Of a stretch of 16,214 nt of DNA, positions 14,595-16,214 are shown one piece after another. Source of the stretch: Actinomycetota bacterium (GTDB taxonomy: Bacteria; Actinomycetota; Thermoleophilia; Gaiellales; Gaiellaceae); the NCBI GenBank assembly GCA_013816275.1, contig JACDER010000003.1:1-16214 (forward strand), given 5' to 3'. A program made the translations under genes and the position numbers. The notes below the pieces were generated by a model. That model ran no database searches. It saw only the letters and a program-made list of their open reading frames with translations, and was not told where the DNA came from. Within the stretch, counting starts at the first letter, position 1. The number at the start of each line of letters is the position of its first letter.

Positions 14595-14600
14595 ATTATC
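14595..14600 (-). promoter_or_regulatory. -10 box GATAAT, probable leaderless promoter of the cstB-like operon
   Basis: Read on the minus strand, GATAAT (5 of 6 to TATAAT) is followed by exactly 6 nt and then the GTG start at 14588. This places the expected transcription start at the first base of the start codon. No good Shine-Dalgarno precedes the GTG, and no clear -35 is seen. Confidence 0.55.
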
Positions 14601-14612
14601 CCCGCCGCCGCC

Positions 14613-14618
14613 TACAGT
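14613..14618 (+). promoter_or_regulatory. -10 box TACAGT, probable leaderless promoter of copCD
   Basis: TACAGT (TANNNT, 4 of 6 to TATAAT) is followed by exactly 6 nt (GAGCCG) and the ATG at 14625. Only 12 bp separate it from the oppositely oriented -10 box of the cstB-like gene, so two RNA polymerases could hardly occupy both at once. Confidence 0.5.
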
Positions 14619-14624
14619 GAGCCG

Positions 14625-16214
14625 ATGCGCTTCGCCCGTGTCCTCGCTGCGGCAACGTTCGCCGCGGTGCTGATCCCGTCGGCCGCGGCGGCGCACGCCT
14701 ACCTGGTCAGCTCGAGACCCGCCGACCGGGCAGTCCTGGCGAGCGCTCCTCGCGAGGTGCGGCTCGAGTTCACCGAGGACGTACGGCCGGGACAGGGGAT
14801 CGCCGCGGTGCGGAACGGCGGGGGCTCGGTGCTCGCCGGGCCGGCCCGGGCGCAGGGGAGGGCGCTCGTGATCCCGCTCCGGTCTGACCTCGGCGACGGG
14901 GTCTACACCGCGCGCTGGCAGGTGATCTCCGACGACGGTCATACGACCGGCGGCGTGCTCGCCTTCGGTGTTGGCTCCGGGAGCGCTCCCACTCCCTCGC
15001 TCTCGGCAGGCTCCACCGGCGCCGGGCCGGGCCAGTACGCAGTCCGGTGGCTCTTCTTCATCGGACTGCTCGTCGCTTCCGGGGCCGCCGTGTTCCGGAT
15101 CGTCGTCTGGCGACCGGCGCTCCTAGACGAGCTCCAAGGCGAGGAGCAGGCACGGGCCGAACAGCAGGAACGCCGCGTCGGGCCTCTTCTCGCCGCCGGA
15201 GGCTTCGCGGTCGCGCTGCTGGGCGCGGGCCTGCTTCTCTACCTCACCCATGCCGGCTGGGACACCCGGTTCGGCCGCGTGCTCGAGATCGGTCTCGGGA
15301 TCGCCGCGGTTGGGCTGCTCGCGGCCCTCGGGTCGATCAAGGTGCCGTGGATTCGGCCCATAGCGCTGGCCGCGGCTCTCGCGATGCTGCCCCTGCCGAC
15401 GCTCGCCGGTCACGCGCTCGACCAGGGGCGGGCCGTTCTCGGCCTCATCCTGGACGTCGCCCACGTCACCGCCGCCGCCGTGTGGATCGGCGGGCTCGCC
15501 GCGCTCGCTCTTGCGCTCTGGACGGGAGACCGTGGACTGCGGCTTCCCCTAGCGAGACGGTTTTCCGCCCTCGCTCTCGCCGCGGTGATCCTCCTTGCCG
15601 GCACGGGCGTCGGCCGGGCCCTGGAGGAGCTCCAGTCATTCTCGCAGCTCTGGTCGACCGGCTACGGCCGCGCGATCCTCGTCAAGACTGGACTGCTCGT
15701 CCTCCTGGTCGCGCTTGCCGCACGCAACCGGCTGCTCTTCCTCTCGGGCACGGTCGCCCGCTTACGGCGCGGAGTCACCGCCGAGGCCGTCCTGCTACTC
15801 GGTCTCGTCGTCGCCGTCGCAGTGCTGACGGCTCTGCCCCCCGGCCGGACGGCCGCGGCGGCGTCCCGACTCCGGCCGGTTCCGCTCGGACCGTCGTCAC
15901 CCGCGCTGCCCCCGCGGGACGCGCTCGTACTCGCCAAGGAGTCAGGCCGGCTCGGCGTTGCGCTCGCCGTCAGGCCGGGGCCGGCCGGACGGCTGCGCCT
16001 GACCGCGACCGTCGTCTCCCCGTCCAACACCGGCGTCGACGATCTCGCGCTCAATTTCCGGGTCGTCGGGACCCGGGGCGCGACCCTCGAGCCGGGCTCG
16101 TCGTGTGGGTCGGGGTGCTACTCGGCGACGAGCGAGGACGTCGGTGCGCCGGCGTCAGTCACCGTCCTCTTCGCCGGCGAGACCGCGGCCGCCGTGCGGT
16201 TCGAGATCCCCACG
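14625..16214 (+). CDS. CopC-CopD copper resistance/import fusion protein (partial, 3' end outside window)
   Basis: 530 codons are open to the window edge, with no stop reached. A signal peptide (1-23, MRFARVLAAATFAAVLIPSA then AAA) is cleaved to leave His24 as the mature N-terminus, as in CopC, where this His binds Cu(II). The CopC domain (24-116) also has the DGH pair (Asp104, His106). A short linker leads to a CopD-like membrane domain with about eight hydrophobic segments between 139 and 405, including His263, the DVAHVTAAAVWIGG helix (278-291; His280, Trp287) and the conserved GYGRAILVKTGLL (347-359) followed by RNR. After the last helix a beta-rich exported region (about 430 onward) carries CGSGC (Cys494, Cys498). 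The layout resembles YcnJ-type proteins that bind copper outside the cell and move it across the membrane. Divergent from the cstB-like gene. Confidence 0.9.
   Translation, partial: MRFARVLAAATFAAVLIPSAAAAHAYLVSSRPADRAVLASAPREVRLEFTEDVRPGQGIAAVRNGGGSVLAGPARAQGRALVIPLRSDLGDGVYTARWQVISDDGHTTGGVLAFGVGSGSAPTPSLSAGSTGAGPGQYAVRWLFFIGLLVASGAAVFRIVVWRPALLDELQGEEQARAEQQERRVGPLLAAGGFAVALLGAGLLLYLTHAGWDTRFGRVLEIGLGIAAVGLLAALGSIKVPWIRPIALAAALAMLPLPTLAGHALDQGRAVLGLILDVAHVTAAAVWIGGLAALALALWTGDRGLRLPLARRFSALALAAVILLAGTGVGRALEELQSFSQLWSTGYGRAILVKTGLLVLLVALAARNRLLFLSGTVARLRRGVTAEAVLLLGLVVAVAVLTALPPGRTAAAASRLRPVPLGPSSPALPPRDALVLAKESGRLGVALAVRPGPAGRLRLTATVVSPSNTGVDDLALNFRVVGTRGATLEPGSSCGSGCYSATSEDVGAPASVTVLFAGETAAAVRFEIPT

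Noticed and set aside
14589..14942. Longer N-terminus for the CstB-like protein (565 aa)
   Set aside because: It would run across the CopC domain on the opposite strand and gives Arg/His/Pro-rich sequence. GTG 14588 starts at the known family N-terminus with a -10 box in place.

Overview
The window is about 16.2 kb of uniformly GC-rich, densely coding DNA. Composition, strong G/C third-position bias, frequent GTG/TTG starts, few Shine-Dalgarno sequences and -10 boxes set right against start codons all suggest a high-GC actinobacterium. A Thermoleophilia-type lineage (Gaiellales/Solirubrobacterales) is my guess, not shown. I see no tRNA, rRNA, CRISPR array, insertion sequence or phage gene.

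Layout. (1) Positions 1-1110, minus strand: a MoxR-type AAA+ ATPase that probably starts at CTG behind a good GGAGG, with a small palindrome about 70 nt past its stop. (2) 1111-1200: a divergent intergenic region with repeated TACCGG half-sites and a -10-like box. (3) 1201-12660, plus strand: seven tightly packed genes that look like one operon: dihydrolipoyl dehydrogenase, a 74-aa very basic membrane peptide, HisC-type aminotransferase, MeaB-type GTPase, ACT-domain threonine ammonia-lyase, and two tandem giant proteins (1066 and 1110 aa) that fuse a class III nucleotidyl cyclase to a STAND-type NTPase and a helical-repeat tail. From the second gene on, junctions run from a 15-nt gap to a 23-nt overlap, including two ATGA overlaps. 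(4) 12688-14588, minus strand: a CstB-like persulfide dioxygenase/pseudorhodanese/rhodanese fusion translationally coupled (TAATG) to a cupin protein. (5) 14625-16214, plus strand: a CopC-CopD copper protein, complete at its N-terminus and running off the window end. It is divergent from the CstB-like gene across only 36 bp.

How the genes may work together. The metabolic part of the operon can be read as a threonine/2-oxobutyrate to propionyl-CoA to succinyl-CoA theme: threonine ammonia-lyase makes 2-oxobutyrate, a lipoamide-dependent 2-oxoacid dehydrogenase (E3 = Lpd) could make propionyl-CoA, and MeaB protects methylmalonyl-CoA mutase. The mutase and the E1/E2 subunits are not in the window, so this is inference. 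The cyclase-STAND pair at the operon's end looks like an in-place duplication that has diverged: only the second copy has an N-terminal zinc ribbon. The right end joins persulfide/sulfide detoxification to copper handling through two facing promoters whose -10 boxes each lie exactly 6 nt from a start codon, which suggests leaderless transcripts.

The most unusual items are the tandem cyclase-STAND proteins, with a Met at the usual substrate-specifying position, and the compact facing leaderless promoter pair between cstB-like and copCD.
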